DNA of 64,000 nt from Burkholderia sp. MS389 (GCF_016899425.1 NZ_CP045995.1:248001-312000), one strand, 5' to 3'; shown: positions 31,415-41,055, counted from the first letter of the stretch. The notes: generated by a model from the letters alone, not told the origin. Numbers and translations are program-made.

Positions 31415-33192
31415 TGGCCGCAGACAAGAAGCCGCATGTCGATGCGGTAATCGTCGGTTTCGGCTGGACCGGCGCGATACTCGCGAAGGAACTGACCGAA
31501 GCGGGCCTGAACGTCGTCGCGCTCGAGCGCGGCGAATATCGCGACACCTACCCGGACGGCGCGTATCCGAACACGATCGACGAGCTGACCTACAACATCC
31601 GCAAGAAGCTGTTCCTCGACCTGTCGAAGACGACCGTGTCGATCCGCCACGGCCTGCAGGACACCGCGCTGCCGTACCGGCAGCTCGCCGCGTTCCTGCC
31701 GGGCGAAGGCGTCGGCGGTGCGGGGCTGCACTGGTCGGGCGTGCACTTCCGGATCACGCCGGAAGAGCTGCGCCTGCGCAGCCACTATGAAGAGCGCTAC
31801 GGCAAGAAGTTCATCCCCGAAGGGATGACGATCCAGGATACGGGCGTCACGTACGACGAGCTCGAGCCGCATTTCGATTTCGCCGAGAAGGTGTTCGGCA
31901 CGTCGGGGCAGGCGTACAAGGTCGGCGGCAAGGTGGTCGGGGACGGCAACGTGTTCGAGGCGAACCGCAGCGACAATTTCCCGCTGCCCGCGCAGCTCAA
32001 CACGTATTCGGCGCAACGCTTCTTCGATGCCGCGCACTCGCTCGGGCTGCATCCGTACAGGCTGCCGTCGGCGAACACGTCGGGCCCGTACACGAACCCG
32101 TACGGCGTGCAGATGGGCCCGTGCAACTTCTGCGGCTACTGCAGCGGCTACGCGTGCTACATGTATTCGAAGGCGTCGCCGAACCTGAACATCCTGCCCG
32201 CGCTGAAGCAGGCGCCGAACTTCGAGCTGCGCTCGAAGTGCCATGTGCTGCGCGTCGACCTCGACGACACGAAGAAGCGGGCGACCGGCGTGACCTACGT
32301 CGATCCGGCCGGGCGCGAGGTGCACCAGCCGGCCGATCTCGTGATCGTGGCCGCGTTCCAGTATCACAACGTGCACTTGCTGCTGCTGTCGGGCATCGGC
32401 AAGCCGTACGACCCGATCTCGGGCGAAGGCGTGGTTGGCCGCAATTTCGCCTACCAGAACCTGTCGACGATCAAGGCGTTCTTCGACAAGGATACCTACA
32501 CGAATCCGTTCATCGGCGCGGGCGGCAACGGCGTCGCGGTGGACGACTTCAACGCGGACAACTTCGACCACGGCCCGCTCGGTTTCGTCGGCGGCTCGCC
32601 GCTGTGGGTGAACCAGGCCGGCGTGAAGCCGATCAGCGGCATCGCGACGCCGCCCGGCACGCCGCAGTGGGGCTCGGCGTGGAAGAAGGCCGTCAAGGAC
32701 AACTACGCGCACACGATCTCGATGGATGCGCACGGCACCAACATGTCGTACCGCGACGTGTATCTCGACCTCGATCCGACCTATCGCGATTCGTACGGCC
32801 AGCCGCTGTTACGGATGACGTTCGACTGGAAGGACAACGACATCAAGATGGCGCAGTACGTGACCGGCCAGATGAAGAAGATCGCGGAAGCGATGGGGCC
32901 GAAGGCGATCGGCGTGTCGACGCGCGAGTTCGGCAAGCATTTCGACTCGCGCCAGTACCAGACGACCCACCTCGTCGGCGGCGCGATCATGGGCACCGAC
33001 CCGAAGACGAGCGTGCTGAACCGCTACCTGCAGTGCTGGGACGTGCACAACGTGTTCGTGATGGGCGCATCGGCGCTGCCGCAGGGCATCGGCTACAACC
33101 CGACCGGGATCATCGCGGCGCTGGCCTACTGGTCGGCCCGCGCGATTCGCGAGCAATACCTGAAAAATCCCGCCCCGCTGGTGACCGTATGA
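31414..33192 (+). CDS. Gluconate 2-dehydrogenase flavoprotein (alpha) subunit, GMC family
   Basis: This 592-residue GMC oxidoreductase oxidises D-gluconate to 2-ketogluconate at the periplasmic face. The FAD-binding start is AVIVGFGWTGAILAKEL (about 10-26). The cysteine set Cys237, Cys240, Cys243 and Cys248 (CNFCGYCSGYAC) would bind the iron-sulfur cluster that passes electrons to the cytochrome subunit. The C-terminal GMC signature has the catalytic His in TTHLVGGAIMGTDP (about 515) and the Asn in GYNPTGIIAALAYW (about 565). It has no signal peptide of its own and is probably carried out with the Tat-signal subunit. The length fits gluconate dehydrogenase (about 590) better than FAD-glucose dehydrogenase (about 540). 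Confidence 0.94.
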   Translation: MAADKKPHVDAVIVGFGWTGAILAKELTEAGLNVVALERGEYRDTYPDGAYPNTIDELTYNIRKKLFLDLSKTTVSIRHGLQDTALPYRQLAAFLPGEGVGGAGLHWSGVHFRITPEELRLRSHYEERYGKKFIPEGMTIQDTGVTYDELEPHFDFAEKVFGTSGQAYKVGGKVVGDGNVFEANRSDNFPLPAQLNTYSAQRFFDAAHSLGLHPYRLPSANTSGPYTNPYGVQMGPCNFCGYCSGYACYMYSKASPNLNILPALKQAPNFELRSKCHVLRVDLDDTKKRATGVTYVDPAGREVHQPADLVIVAAFQYHNVHLLLLSGIGKPYDPISGEGVVGRNFAYQNLSTIKAFFDKDTYTNPFIGAGGNGVAVDDFNADNFDHGPLGFVGGSPLWVNQAGVKPISGIATPPGTPQWGSAWKKAVKDNYAHTISMDAHGTNMSYRDVYLDLDPTYRDSYGQPLLRMTFDWKDNDIKMAQYVTGQMKKIAEAMGPKAIGVSTREFGKHFDSRQYQTTHLVGGAIMGTDPKTSVLNRYLQCWDVHNVFVMGASALPQGIGYNPTGIIAALAYWSARAIREQYLKNPAPLVTV

Positions 33193-34616
33193 AGAGGACG
33201 ATGAACCACCACAACGCCGCGCGCCGCGTTTCTCCGCTGCGGCGCGCGCTGGCGATCGGCTCGGCATGGGCGGCATTCGGCCTCGCGGGTGGAACCGCGT
33301 TCGCACAGCCGGCGTCCGCGCCGACCGCGGCTTCGGGCCCGGCGGCCGCACCTGCCGCCCAGTCGGCCGACGCGGCCCTCGTCAAGCGCGGCGAATATCT
33401 TGCGCGCGCAGGCGACTGCATCGCCTGCCACACCGCGAGCGGCGGCAAGCCGTTCGCGGGCGGGCTGAAATTCGAGACGCCGATCGGCGCGATCTACTCG
33501 ACGAACATCACGCCGGACGCGAAGACGGGCCTCGGCGGCTGGACCTACGAGGACTTCACGCGTGCGGTGCGCGAAGGCGTGCGCAAGAACGGCGACACGA
33601 TGTATCCGGCGATGCCGTTCCCGTCGTACGCGCGGCTGACCGACGACGACATGAAGGCGCTGTATGCGTACTTCATGCACGGCGTCGCGCCGGTCGAGCA
33701 CGAGAACCGCAAGGTCGACATCGTGTGGCCGCTGTCGATGCGCTGGCCGCTCGGCATCTGGCGCAAGCTGTTCGCGCCGTCGCCGAAGCCGTTCGACGCG
33801 GCGTCGTACCCCGACCCGGTCGTCGCGCGCGGTGCATATCTGGTGCAGGGGCTCGGCCACTGCGGCGCGTGCCACACGCCGCGCGCGCCAACGATGCAGG
33901 AGCGCGGCCTGACCGACGCCGATGGCCTCGACTTCCTGGCCGGCGGCGCGGCGATCGACGGCTGGGTGCCGACGAGCCTGCGCGGCGAGCCGCGCACCGG
34001 CCTCGGCACGTGGAACGAAACCGAGATCGTGCAGTTCCTGAAGACCGGCCGCACGCTGCGCACGGCCGCGTTCGGCGGGATGACGGACGTGGTCGGCCAC
34101 AGCATGCAGCACATGACCGACGACGACCTGAACGCGATCGCGCGCTACCTGAAGACGTTGCCGCCGCGCGTGCAGGGCGAGCGGCCGCACGTGTACGACG
34201 CGGCCGCGGCGAAGGCGCTGCAGACCGGCGACGCGAGCAAGCCGGGCGCGGCCGTCTATCGCGACAACTGCATGGCTTGCCACCGCAGCGACGGGCACGG
34301 CTACACGCGCGTGTTCCCGGCGCTCGCCGGCAACCCGGTCGTGCAGGGCGACGACCCGACGTCGCTGATCCACGTCGTGCTGGAAGGCAGCGCGCTGCAG
34401 GGCACGCGCACCGCGCCGTCGACCTTCACGATGCCGCCGTTCGGCTGGCGGCTGTCGGACCAGGAAGTCGCGGACGTGTCGAACTTCGTGCGCACGAGCT
34501 GGGGCAACACGGGCGCGCCGGTGACGGCCGCGCAGGTCGCGAAGGTGCGCAAGAGCGTGCCGTCGACGCGGCCCGAGCCGCCGCCGGGCGCGCGGTTCCC
34601 GCAAGCGTCGCGCTGA
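33189..34616 (+). CDS. Gluconate 2-dehydrogenase cytochrome c (beta) subunit, three haems
   Basis: This 475-residue membrane-anchored cytochrome c accepts electrons from the flavoprotein subunit and passes them to ubiquinone or an oxidase. It has a signal peptide (cleavage near GTAFA/QPAS, about residue 40) and then an Ala/Pro-rich linker. Three haem sites follow: CIACH (77-81), CGACH (225-229) and CMACH (361-365). Distal Met ligands are likely in MYPAMPFPS and TMPPFGW. The start at 33189 overlaps the upstream stop as ATGA; ATG at 33201 has GAGG in front but only 3 bases away, so either could be used. The three genes form a complete dehydrogenase operon. Confidence 0.94.
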   Translation: MKRTMNHHNAARRVSPLRRALAIGSAWAAFGLAGGTAFAQPASAPTAASGPAAAPAAQSADAALVKRGEYLARAGDCIACHTASGGKPFAGGLKFETPIGAIYSTNITPDAKTGLGGWTYEDFTRAVREGVRKNGDTMYPAMPFPSYARLTDDDMKALYAYFMHGVAPVEHENRKVDIVWPLSMRWPLGIWRKLFAPSPKPFDAASYPDPVVARGAYLVQGLGHCGACHTPRAPTMQERGLTDADGLDFLAGGAAIDGWVPTSLRGEPRTGLGTWNETEIVQFLKTGRTLRTAAFGGMTDVVGHSMQHMTDDDLNAIARYLKTLPPRVQGERPHVYDAAAAKALQTGDASKPGAAVYRDNCMACHRSDGHGYTRVFPALAGNPVVQGDDPTSLIHVVLEGSALQGTRTAPSTFTMPPFGWRLSDQEVADVSNFVRTSWGNTGAPVTAAQVAKVRKSVPSTRPEPPPGARFPQASR

Positions 34617-34825
34617 CCGGAGCGGCGGGACGCGGGCCCCGCCTGCTGCTGGGGCGGCGCCCACGCGCGGCGGGTCCGCGCGACGCCTTTCCCTTCGCCG
34701 GGGTTGTACCCCGCACCGCGCGCAGCGGCGTGAAATTTTCGCGGCTGCGCGCCATTCTTCCGCCTCATCCCTTATCCTTTCACTCTTGAACCTTACTAAA
34801 TAGTTACAAGAGCTTGGGAGGGGGG

Positions 34826-36541
34826 ATGCCTCATGACGTTAGCCTGATTGCGTTGCTCGCGGCCGGTTTCGGTCTCGCGATGATCTTCGGTTACCTCGCG
34901 TCGCTGCTGAAAATGCCGCCGCTCGTCGGCTATCTGCTCGCCGGGATCGTGATCGGCCCCGGCACGCCCGGTTTCGTCGGCGATCTGTCGCTCGCGCAGC
35001 AGCTCGCCGAAGTCGGCGTGATGCTGCTGATGTTCGGCGTCGGCCTGCATTTCTCGCTCGGCGATCTCCTCGCGGTGCGCAAGATCGCGCTGCCGGGGGC
35101 GATCGTCCAGATCACCGTCGCGACGCTGCTCGGCGGCGGGCTCGCGCTCACTTGGGGCTGGAGCCTCGGTGCGGCGCTCGTGTTCGGGCTCGCGCTGTCG
35201 GTCGCGAGTACCGTCGTGCTGCTGCGCGCGCTCGAAGGGCGCGGGCTCGTCGAGACGGTCAACGGGCGCATCGCGGTGGGCTGGCTGGTCGTCGAGGATC
35301 TCGTGATGGTGCTCGTGCTGGTGCTGCTGCCGCCGGTGGCGGGGCTGCTCGGCGGCACGCCGCCCGGCGACGCGCATGCGGCCGGCGGCAGCGTGTGGGG
35401 CACGCTCGGCGTCACGATGCTGAAGGTCGCCGCGTTCATCGCGCTGATGCTGGTGGTCGGCAAGCGCGTGTTCCCGCGCATTCTGTGGCTCGTCGCGCGC
35501 ACGGGTTCGCGCGAATTGTTCACGCTTTGCATGATTGCCGCGGCGGTCGGCATCGCGTTCGGCGCGGCGAAGCTGTTCGACGTGTCGTTCGCGCTCGGCG
35601 CGTTCTTCGCGGGAATGATGATGCGCGAGTCGGAGTTCAGCCGGCGCGCGGCCGACGAGACGCTGCCGTTGCGCGACGCGTTCTCGGTGCTGTTCTTCAT
35701 CTCGGTCGGCATGCTGTTCGACCCGAAGGTGCTGATCGAGGAGCCGCTGCACGTGATCGAGGTCGCGGCGATCGTGCTGGTCGGGAAGACGCTCGCGGCG
35801 GTCGCGCTCGTGATCGCGTTCCGCTATCCGCTGAACACCGCGCTGACGGTCGGCGCGGGTCTCGCGCAAATCGGCGAATTCTCGTTCATCCTCGCGGGGC
35901 TCGGCCGTGCGCTCGGGCTGCTGTCGGCCGAGGGGCAGAGCCTGATTCTCGCGGTCGCGCTGATCTCGATCGCGATGAACACGCTGCTGTTCGCGATGAT
36001 CGATCCGGCGCTCGCATGGATTCGCAAGCATTCGGCGTTCGCGCGCAAGCTCGAGGCGCGCGACGATCCGCTCGCCGCGCTGCCGATGTCGACGCCGCAG
36101 ACGCATCTGACCGGGCAGGTCGTGATCGTCGGCTACGGCAAGGTCGGCACGCGGATCGCGCATGCGCTGGACGAGCGCGGGATCGCCTATGTCGTCGTCG
36201 AGCAGAATCGCGAGCTCGTCGAGAAGCTGCGCGCGGACGGCACCGCGGCCGTGTCGGGCGACGCGATCGAGCCGATCGTGCTCGTGCAGGCGCATATCGC
36301 GCGCGCCGGGATGCTGGTCGTCACGCTGCCCGACGTGTTCGACGTGCGGCAGATCGTCGAGATCTCGCGCACGCTCAACCCGACGCTCGAGGTCGTGCTG
36401 TGCACGAACAGCGGCGACGAGGCCGCGCTGCTGTCGAGCGAGGGCATCGGCACCGTATTCATGGGCGAGACCGAACTCGCGCGCGGGATGACCGAGCACG
36501 TGCTCGGCCGGATGGCGAAGCCGGTCGCGGCCGCGCATTGA
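34826..36541 (+). CDS. KefB/YbaL-type monovalent cation:proton antiporter (CPA2)
   Basis: This 571-residue inner-membrane protein has about 12 hydrophobic segments over residues 1-390 and a cytoplasmic TrkA-N domain (about 410-530). The transporter part shows PPLVGYLLAGIVIGPGTPGF (about 33-52), VGVMLLMFGVGLHFS and GWLVVEDLVMVLVLVLLPP, where Asp in VVED is the likely ion-coupling residue. The nucleotide-binding start is VVIVGYGKVGTRIAHALDERG. It lacks a recognisable TrkA-C domain, as in E. coli YbaL. GGAGGGGGG precedes the ATG at 34826, the reason for choosing it over an upstream TTG. Likely function is potassium/proton exchange, perhaps under stress. It converges on the ftsI-like gene. Confidence 0.92.
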   Translation: MPHDVSLIALLAAGFGLAMIFGYLASLLKMPPLVGYLLAGIVIGPGTPGFVGDLSLAQQLAEVGVMLLMFGVGLHFSLGDLLAVRKIALPGAIVQITVATLLGGGLALTWGWSLGAALVFGLALSVASTVVLLRALEGRGLVETVNGRIAVGWLVVEDLVMVLVLVLLPPVAGLLGGTPPGDAHAAGGSVWGTLGVTMLKVAAFIALMLVVGKRVFPRILWLVARTGSRELFTLCMIAAAVGIAFGAAKLFDVSFALGAFFAGMMMRESEFSRRAADETLPLRDAFSVLFFISVGMLFDPKVLIEEPLHVIEVAAIVLVGKTLAAVALVIAFRYPLNTALTVGAGLAQIGEFSFILAGLGRALGLLSAEGQSLILAVALISIAMNTLLFAMIDPALAWIRKHSAFARKLEARDDPLAALPMSTPQTHLTGQVVIVGYGKVGTRIAHALDERGIAYVVVEQNRELVEKLRADGTAAVSGDAIEPIVLVQAHIARAGMLVVTLPDVFDVRQIVEISRTLNPTLEVVLCTNSGDEAALLSSEGIGTVFMGETELARGMTEHVLGRMAKPVAAAH

Positions 36542-36568
36542 CGGCGCGCGGCATCGCGGCTCGCATCG

Positions 36569-38431
36569 TCAGCCTGCGGTAGCGGCCTTCGCGGGCGCGG
36601 GAGTGCCGGATTGCGCGGCCGTCTTCAACGATGCCGCCGGTTTCGGCGCCCCGACCGTCTTCTGCGGCGCGGCGGCCTGCGCCGGTGCATTCTTTTCCGG
36701 TTCGACCGGCGCATCGGGCGGCACGCCGAGCAACTGCAGCGAGCCGCTCGTGACCGACGCGAACACCGGGCCCGCCACCGTGCCGCCGTAGTACCCCTTG
36801 CCGCGCGGCTCGTCGATCATCACCGCGACGATCAGGCGCGGGTTGCTCATCGGCGCCATCCCCGCGAACAGCGCGCGGTACTTGCCCTTCGCGTAGCTCG
36901 CGCCGACCTGCTTGCGCGCGGTCCCCGTCTTGCCGCCGATCCGGTAGCCGTCGACGCGCGCGCGGCGCCCCGTGCCGCCTTCGCCGACCGCCATCTCGAG
37001 CATCGAGCGAATCGCGGCGGCCGTTTGCGGCGACGTCACGCGGTGGCCGCGGTGCGCGTCGATCGTCTGCTGGTCGGTGCCGTTCTTCAGCAGCGACACC
37101 GGGTGCAGCGTGCCGTCGCCCGCATAGGCCGTGTAGGTCTGCGCGATCTGCAGCAGCGACATCGACAACCCGTAGCCGTACGCCATCGTCGCCTGCTCGA
37201 TCGGCCGCCAGCGCTTGTAGCCGCGCAGCCGGCCCGACGCAACGCCCGGGAACGTCAGTTCCGGCGCGCGGCCGATCCCGTACTCCTGGTATTTGTTCCA
37301 GATCGTTTCGGCGGGCAGGTTGAGCGCCAGTTTCGCGAGCGCGACGTTGCTCGATTTCTGCAGCGCTTGCGACACCGTTAGCGACCCGTGGTTCGACGTG
37401 TCGTGGATCACCGCCGGGCCGATCTTGTAGGTGCCCGGCGACGTGTTGATGATCGTGTTCGGCGTGACCTTGCGCTCGTCGATCGACAGCGCGACGACGA
37501 GCGGCTTGATCGTCGAGCCCGGTTCGAACGTGTCGATCACCGCGCGGTTGCGCAATTGCTGGCCGGTGAGGCGGGCGCGGTCGTTCGGGTCGAAGGTCGG
37601 ATAGTTCGCGAGCGCGAGGATCTCGCCGTTCTGCGCGTCGAGCACGACGACGCTGCCGGCCAGCGCATTGTTCTCGATCACGGCCGCCTTGAGCTGGCTG
37701 AACGCGAGTTGCTGGATGCGGCGGTCGATCGTCAGTTCGATCGTCGCGCCGTGCTGCGCGGGGACGAGCGGGCGCGTGTCCGACACGATGCGGCCGAGCC
37801 GGTCGCGGATCACCTCGCGCTGGCCGGACGTGCCCTGCAGGCGCGCATTCGCCGCGAGCTCGACGCCTTCCTGGCCCTTGTCCTCGACGTTCGTGAAGCC
37901 GACCACGTGCGCGGCCGATTCGCCTTCCGGGTAGAAGCGTTTCGAGTCGGCGATTTGCGTGATGCCGTCGATCGCGAGCTTGTCGAGCCGGCTGGCGGTG
38001 TCCGCGTCGACCTGCCGCTTGAGCAGCACGAACGTCTTGTCGTTGCCGAGACGCCGCTTCACCTCGGCGAGCGGCAGGTCGAGCAGCTTCGCGATTTGCG
38101 GGTAATCGGTGTCGGCGACCTGTTTCGGGTTCGCCCAGATTTCATAGGTCGACAGGCTGACCGCGAGCATCGCGCCGTTGCGGTCGACGATGCGTCCGCG
38201 CATCGCGTCGAGCTCGATCGTGCGCTGATAGCGCTTCTGGCCCTGGCCGACGTAGAAATCCTGGTTCGCGACCTGCACCCAGAACGCGCGCGCGATCAGC
38301 GCGGCGAACGCGAGGAACACGACGACCACGATCAGCCGCGAGCGCCACATCGGCAGGCGCGCGGCGAGCATCGGATTCTTGGTCGCCGCCGCGTACGGAT
38401 CGGCGGGGTGGGTCTTCTTTTTCACGCTCAT
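36569..38431 (-). CDS. ftsI: FtsI/PBP3-type peptidoglycan transpeptidase, second copy
   Basis: This 620-residue class B penicillin-binding protein has one N-terminal membrane anchor (about 32-52). A non-catalytic domain begins RGRIVDRNGAMLAVSL (about 78-93). The transpeptidase motifs are intact: Ser306-Thr-Ile-Lys309, Ser360-Ser-Asn362 and Lys501-Thr-Gly503. It would crosslink septal peptidoglycan. An Ala/Pro/Lys-rich tail of about 50 residues ends the protein. The usual ftsI lies in the dcw cluster between ftsL and murE; here there is no ftsL, mur or fts neighbour, so this is probably an accessory paralogue. It may matter for beta-lactam response or division under stress. No beta-lactamase gene is adjacent. 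Confidence 0.92.
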   Translation of the reverse strand: MSVKKKTHPADPYAAATKNPMLAARLPMWRSRLIVVVVFLAFAALIARAFWVQVANQDFYVGQGQKRYQRTIELDAMRGRIVDRNGAMLAVSLSTYEIWANPKQVADTDYPQIAKLLDLPLAEVKRRLGNDKTFVLLKRQVDADTASRLDKLAIDGITQIADSKRFYPEGESAAHVVGFTNVEDKGQEGVELAANARLQGTSGQREVIRDRLGRIVSDTRPLVPAQHGATIELTIDRRIQQLAFSQLKAAVIENNALAGSVVVLDAQNGEILALANYPTFDPNDRARLTGQQLRNRAVIDTFEPGSTIKPLVVALSIDERKVTPNTIINTSPGTYKIGPAVIHDTSNHGSLTVSQALQKSSNVALAKLALNLPAETIWNKYQEYGIGRAPELTFPGVASGRLRGYKRWRPIEQATMAYGYGLSMSLLQIAQTYTAYAGDGTLHPVSLLKNGTDQQTIDAHRGHRVTSPQTAAAIRSMLEMAVGEGGTGRRARVDGYRIGGKTGTARKQVGASYAKGKYRALFAGMAPMSNPRLIVAVMIDEPRGKGYYGGTVAGPVFASVTSGSLQLLGVPPDAPVEPEKNAPAQAAAPQKTVGAPKPAASLKTAAQSGTPAPAKAATAG

Positions 38432-38845
38432 GCAATGGCCGGGTCGGGCCGCCGTGCGGCGGTGGGTCAGTCTGAATAATGCGATTGTAATAAATGAGTA
38501 AACACCGTGTGAGGAAAGTATGGTCCGGCCCCGCAAAAAGACGAAGGGTAGGCCGTCTGGAAAAGGGAGGAAAGCGCAGCAAAGGGGGCGACGCAGGATG
38601 CCGCGGCGGCTGCGGAGGATGAAACACGGGCGATCCGTCGCGAGCGGAGCCGGACACGCGGTCTCCGCCATCGCGCGATCGCGACCGTTCCGACGCGCGA
38701 TCAATTGCCCGCGCGACGATAATTTCTCTAATCTCGAAAATAAAAAGCGCCTCGAACGGAGGCGCCATTCATGCTGAATATCGAAATGAATATCACTACT
38801 GCCGGAATAAACCCGAAAACCGCAGACGATTCATGTCAATAATAC
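38432..38845. other. Intergenic region with ftsI promoter area and a terminator
   Basis: About 410 bases between ftsI and the orphan small gene, both leftward. It holds the intrinsic terminator of the small gene (38737-38765). The AT-rich stretch 38470-38520 just upstream of ftsI is a likely promoter. No gene is seen. Confidence 0.5.
38737..38765 (-). terminator. Rho-independent terminator of the orphan small gene
   Basis: Read on the minus strand, GCGCCTC (complement of 38759-38765), loop CGTTC and GAGGCGC (complement of 38747-38753) form a 7-base stem. TTTTTATTTT follows directly (38737-38746). It is the clearest intrinsic terminator in the window and lies 80 bases past the stop at 38846. 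Confidence 0.85.
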
Positions 38846-39193
38846 CTAGCGGGCAACGGAAATAAATTCCCGGTATTCCGGCTGGGTCGTGCAGGTATCG
38901 ACCGCCTGCAGGCGCCATGCGCCGTCGGGATGATCGCCGGCGAGCACCGCGGGGCCCTGTTCGCGGCGCATCGCATCGAACGACAGCCCCTTCAGTTGAC
39001 AGACGGCATTGCCGCTGTCGGCTGCACAGAGCGCCATCGCGCCCTCGATGTCGCGGACCTTGCCCCAGGTCGGAAGGTCGATGCCCTGATGTGCCTCGCG
39101 CGACCACAGACCCTCGTCGGTATCGACCCACAAGACTGCGAAGGAATGCCGGGTTGCCGATTCGCTGCCATTAATCCGAATGGTGAGGCGCAT
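38846..39193 (-). CDS. Orphan 115-residue hypothetical protein
   Basis: I do not recognise a family. The protein starts MRLTIRINGSESATRHSFAV, which looks like a beta-strand-rich fold. It has two cysteines in the middle (ALCAADSGNAVCQLKGL) and one near the end (DTCTTQPEYREF). No signal peptide or membrane segment is seen, so it is probably cytoplasmic. It is surely expressed as a unit: AAGGAG lies 8 bases upstream of the ATG, a 16-base dyad lies 48 bases upstream, and a strong intrinsic terminator follows. Such a well-dressed single gene suggests regulated expression. Codon use is similar to the neighbours. Confidence 0.8.
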   Translation of the reverse strand: MRLTIRINGSESATRHSFAVLWVDTDEGLWSREAHQGIDLPTWGKVRDIEGAMALCAADSGNAVCQLKGLSFDAMRREQGPAVLAGDHPDGAWRLQAVDTCTTQPEYREFISVAR

Positions 39194-39843
39194 TGCATCG
39201 TCTCCTTAAAAAAAGACACATTCGACCGTTTGAACTTGAACAGTCTAGATAGACTGGTGTGAAACGCAAGTGATAATCCGCAATAAATTTATATTGAGCC
39301 CATTTCGATTCCAGATGAAAGGACGTCTGACGATTCATGGTCATTCCCGACGCGTCAGCACAGGCGCGCGATACCGGCGATGGCCGTGGCCGGTCGGGCA
39401 CGCGCCGCGGTCCAGACATGGGATGACAGGGCCGCCGGCCGCGTCGATCTGTCGCGCACCGGCTGCCATCGCGACCGGGTCGATCGGCGCGTTTCGGCAC
39501 CGGTCGAATGCAGCCGACCGAACGTTTCGTCGTTTTAATCAGCCGACCGGCACGACACACTCCGACAATCGCGTACAAATCGGCACACTTTCACGAAACT
39601 TTCGGGACAGACTTGCATGCGGTCGGGCCCCACACTGGGAACTTCCCCGATCCTGTGCCGCGGACGCCCGTCCGCGCCGGCTGCCGCCGCCTCGTGCCAG
39701 AGCGCGATCGACGCGATCGCAGGCCGCACGCCCGATCGGGAGCCGCCGGGGCCCGCGTCGGCCCCGGCCCGGCCGGCGAGCCGGGCGGCGCCCGCAACCG
39801 CGGGCGCCGCGCCGCCCCGGCCGATTCTTCGAAGGAGACTATC
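39194..39843. other. Intergenic region with an operator-like dyad
   Basis: About 650 bases between divergent genes. Its left part (39200-39310) is AT-rich and probably holds the promoter of the orphan gene. The dyad is at 39241-39256. The rest contains open frames without coding character. The ribosome-binding site GAAGGAG for the SDR gene lies at its right end. Confidence 0.5.
39241..39256. promoter_or_regulatory. Operator-like inverted repeat upstream of the orphan gene
   Basis: CAGTCTA-GA-TAGACTG has two perfect 7-base arms with a 2-base spacer. It sits 48 bases upstream of the start at 39193, where a repressor would overlap the core promoter. No adjacent regulator gene is evident. Confidence 0.55.
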
Positions 39844-41055
39844 GTGCTGATCTGGAAAACCGCGTTGTCGCTCAACTGGCGGACGAGCCTCGTGTCGCCG
39901 GCCAGCGCACCGGTCGCGGCGGCGAACGTCGGACGGCTGGTGCTGACCGGCGCCACCGGCTTCATCGGCAGTACCGTGCTGACGGCGCTCGTCAATGCAG
40001 GGCTGCTCGAACGCATCGCCTGCGTCGTGCGCGCGCGGGACCGCGGCCATGCGGTCGCGCGGCTGCGTGAAGCCGCGTTGCGCGCGGGGCTCACGCCGTA
40101 CTGGGCGTCGCGCCTGACCGACGCGAACGTGATCGTCGGCGCGCTCGGCGATGTGTGGCACGGCGCCGATGCGTCGCGCCTGGCCGGCGCGACGCACGTG
40201 ATTCATTGCGCGGGCCATGCGTCGCCGGCCGACGGCGCGCACCTGCGGGCCGACATCGCCGATGCGGTGCGCTTCGCCGAGCGCTTTGCGCGCGCGCCGC
40301 GCCTGCAACGCTTCGTGTACGTCGGCACCGCTTACGCGCATGCGGGCCGCGGCGGGATCGTGCAGGAAGAGGCGGAGCGCGCGGGGAACGACGTCGTGCC
40401 GCGGGCCGGCGACGGCCTGCCGGGCGCGGTGCTCGCGGCCGACTATCTGCACGCGAAGGCGGAGACGGAGCAGCGCCTGCGCGCGCTCGGACTGCCGCTC
40501 GTCGTCGTGCGGCCGTCGCACGTGGTCGGCCATACGGTGCTCGGTACGCGGCCCGCGCCGAATTCGTTCTGGATGTTCCGGCTCGCGCATGCGGCGCGTC
40601 GCTTCACCGCGCGGCCGATGACGCGCATCGACATCGTGTCGGTGGACGACGTGGCGCGCGCGACGATGCTGCTGGCCGTCAAGCCGACGCTCGCGCACGA
40701 CGTCTATCATGTGTCGGCCGGCGACGAGGCGCCGCAGGTCGCGCAGATCGTGCGCGCGATGGACGAGGCGGCGGGGATGACCGGCGCGCCGCGCTACGCG
40801 GCATGCGCGCCGGCCGAACTGCCGCTCGTCGTGCGCGACGTGCTCGGGCGGCCCGATCCGGCGCTCGAGCGCGTGATCGGCCGGGCGCTGCAGCGCTGCG
40901 GCGAATTCGCGACGGTCGATCGCGTGTTCGACAATCGCCGCGTGCGCGACGAAATCGATTTCGAGCCGCTGCCGTTCATCGATTACGTCGAGGAGTGCAT
41001 GCGCACGTCGCGCGGCGTGGCGGTGACCGAGCTGATGCGCGGCGCGATCCACTAA
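39844..41055 (+). CDS. Extended SDR: NAD(P)-dependent epimerase/dehydratase or acyl reductase
   Basis: This 403-residue extended short-chain dehydrogenase has the cofactor motif LVLTGATGFIGSTVL (about 32-46). An ACVVRARD segment (about 58-65) is typical of NAD_binding_4 thioester or fatty-acyl reductases. The catalytic set is Ser/Thr in VGTAYAHAGRGG and the YxxxK-type YLHAK (about 202-206). The C-terminal half has VVRPSHVVGHTVLGTRP and DIVSVDDVARATMLL, usual in male-sterility-type reductases and sugar epimerases. I cannot choose between a fatty-acyl or thioester reductase and a sugar epimerase. A GTG start at 39844 is supported by GAAGGAG 8 bases upstream. It stands alone and converges on hpaR. 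Confidence 0.82.
   Translation: MLIWKTALSLNWRTSLVSPASAPVAAANVGRLVLTGATGFIGSTVLTALVNAGLLERIACVVRARDRGHAVARLREAALRAGLTPYWASRLTDANVIVGALGDVWHGADASRLAGATHVIHCAGHASPADGAHLRADIADAVRFAERFARAPRLQRFVYVGTAYAHAGRGGIVQEEAERAGNDVVPRAGDGLPGAVLAADYLHAKAETEQRLRALGLPLVVVRPSHVVGHTVLGTRPAPNSFWMFRLAHAARRFTARPMTRIDIVSVDDVARATMLLAVKPTLAHDVYHVSAGDEAPQVAQIVRAMDEAAGMTGAPRYAACAPAELPLVVRDVLGRPDPALERVIGRALQRCGEFATVDRVFDNRRVRDEIDFEPLPFIDYVEECMRTSRGVAVTELMRGAIH

Noticed and set aside
34796-36538. 580-codon minus-strand frame opposite the antiporter
   Set aside because: Highly charged Arg/Glu/Asp repeats typical of a shadow frame; the plus strand encodes a clear CPA2 protein.
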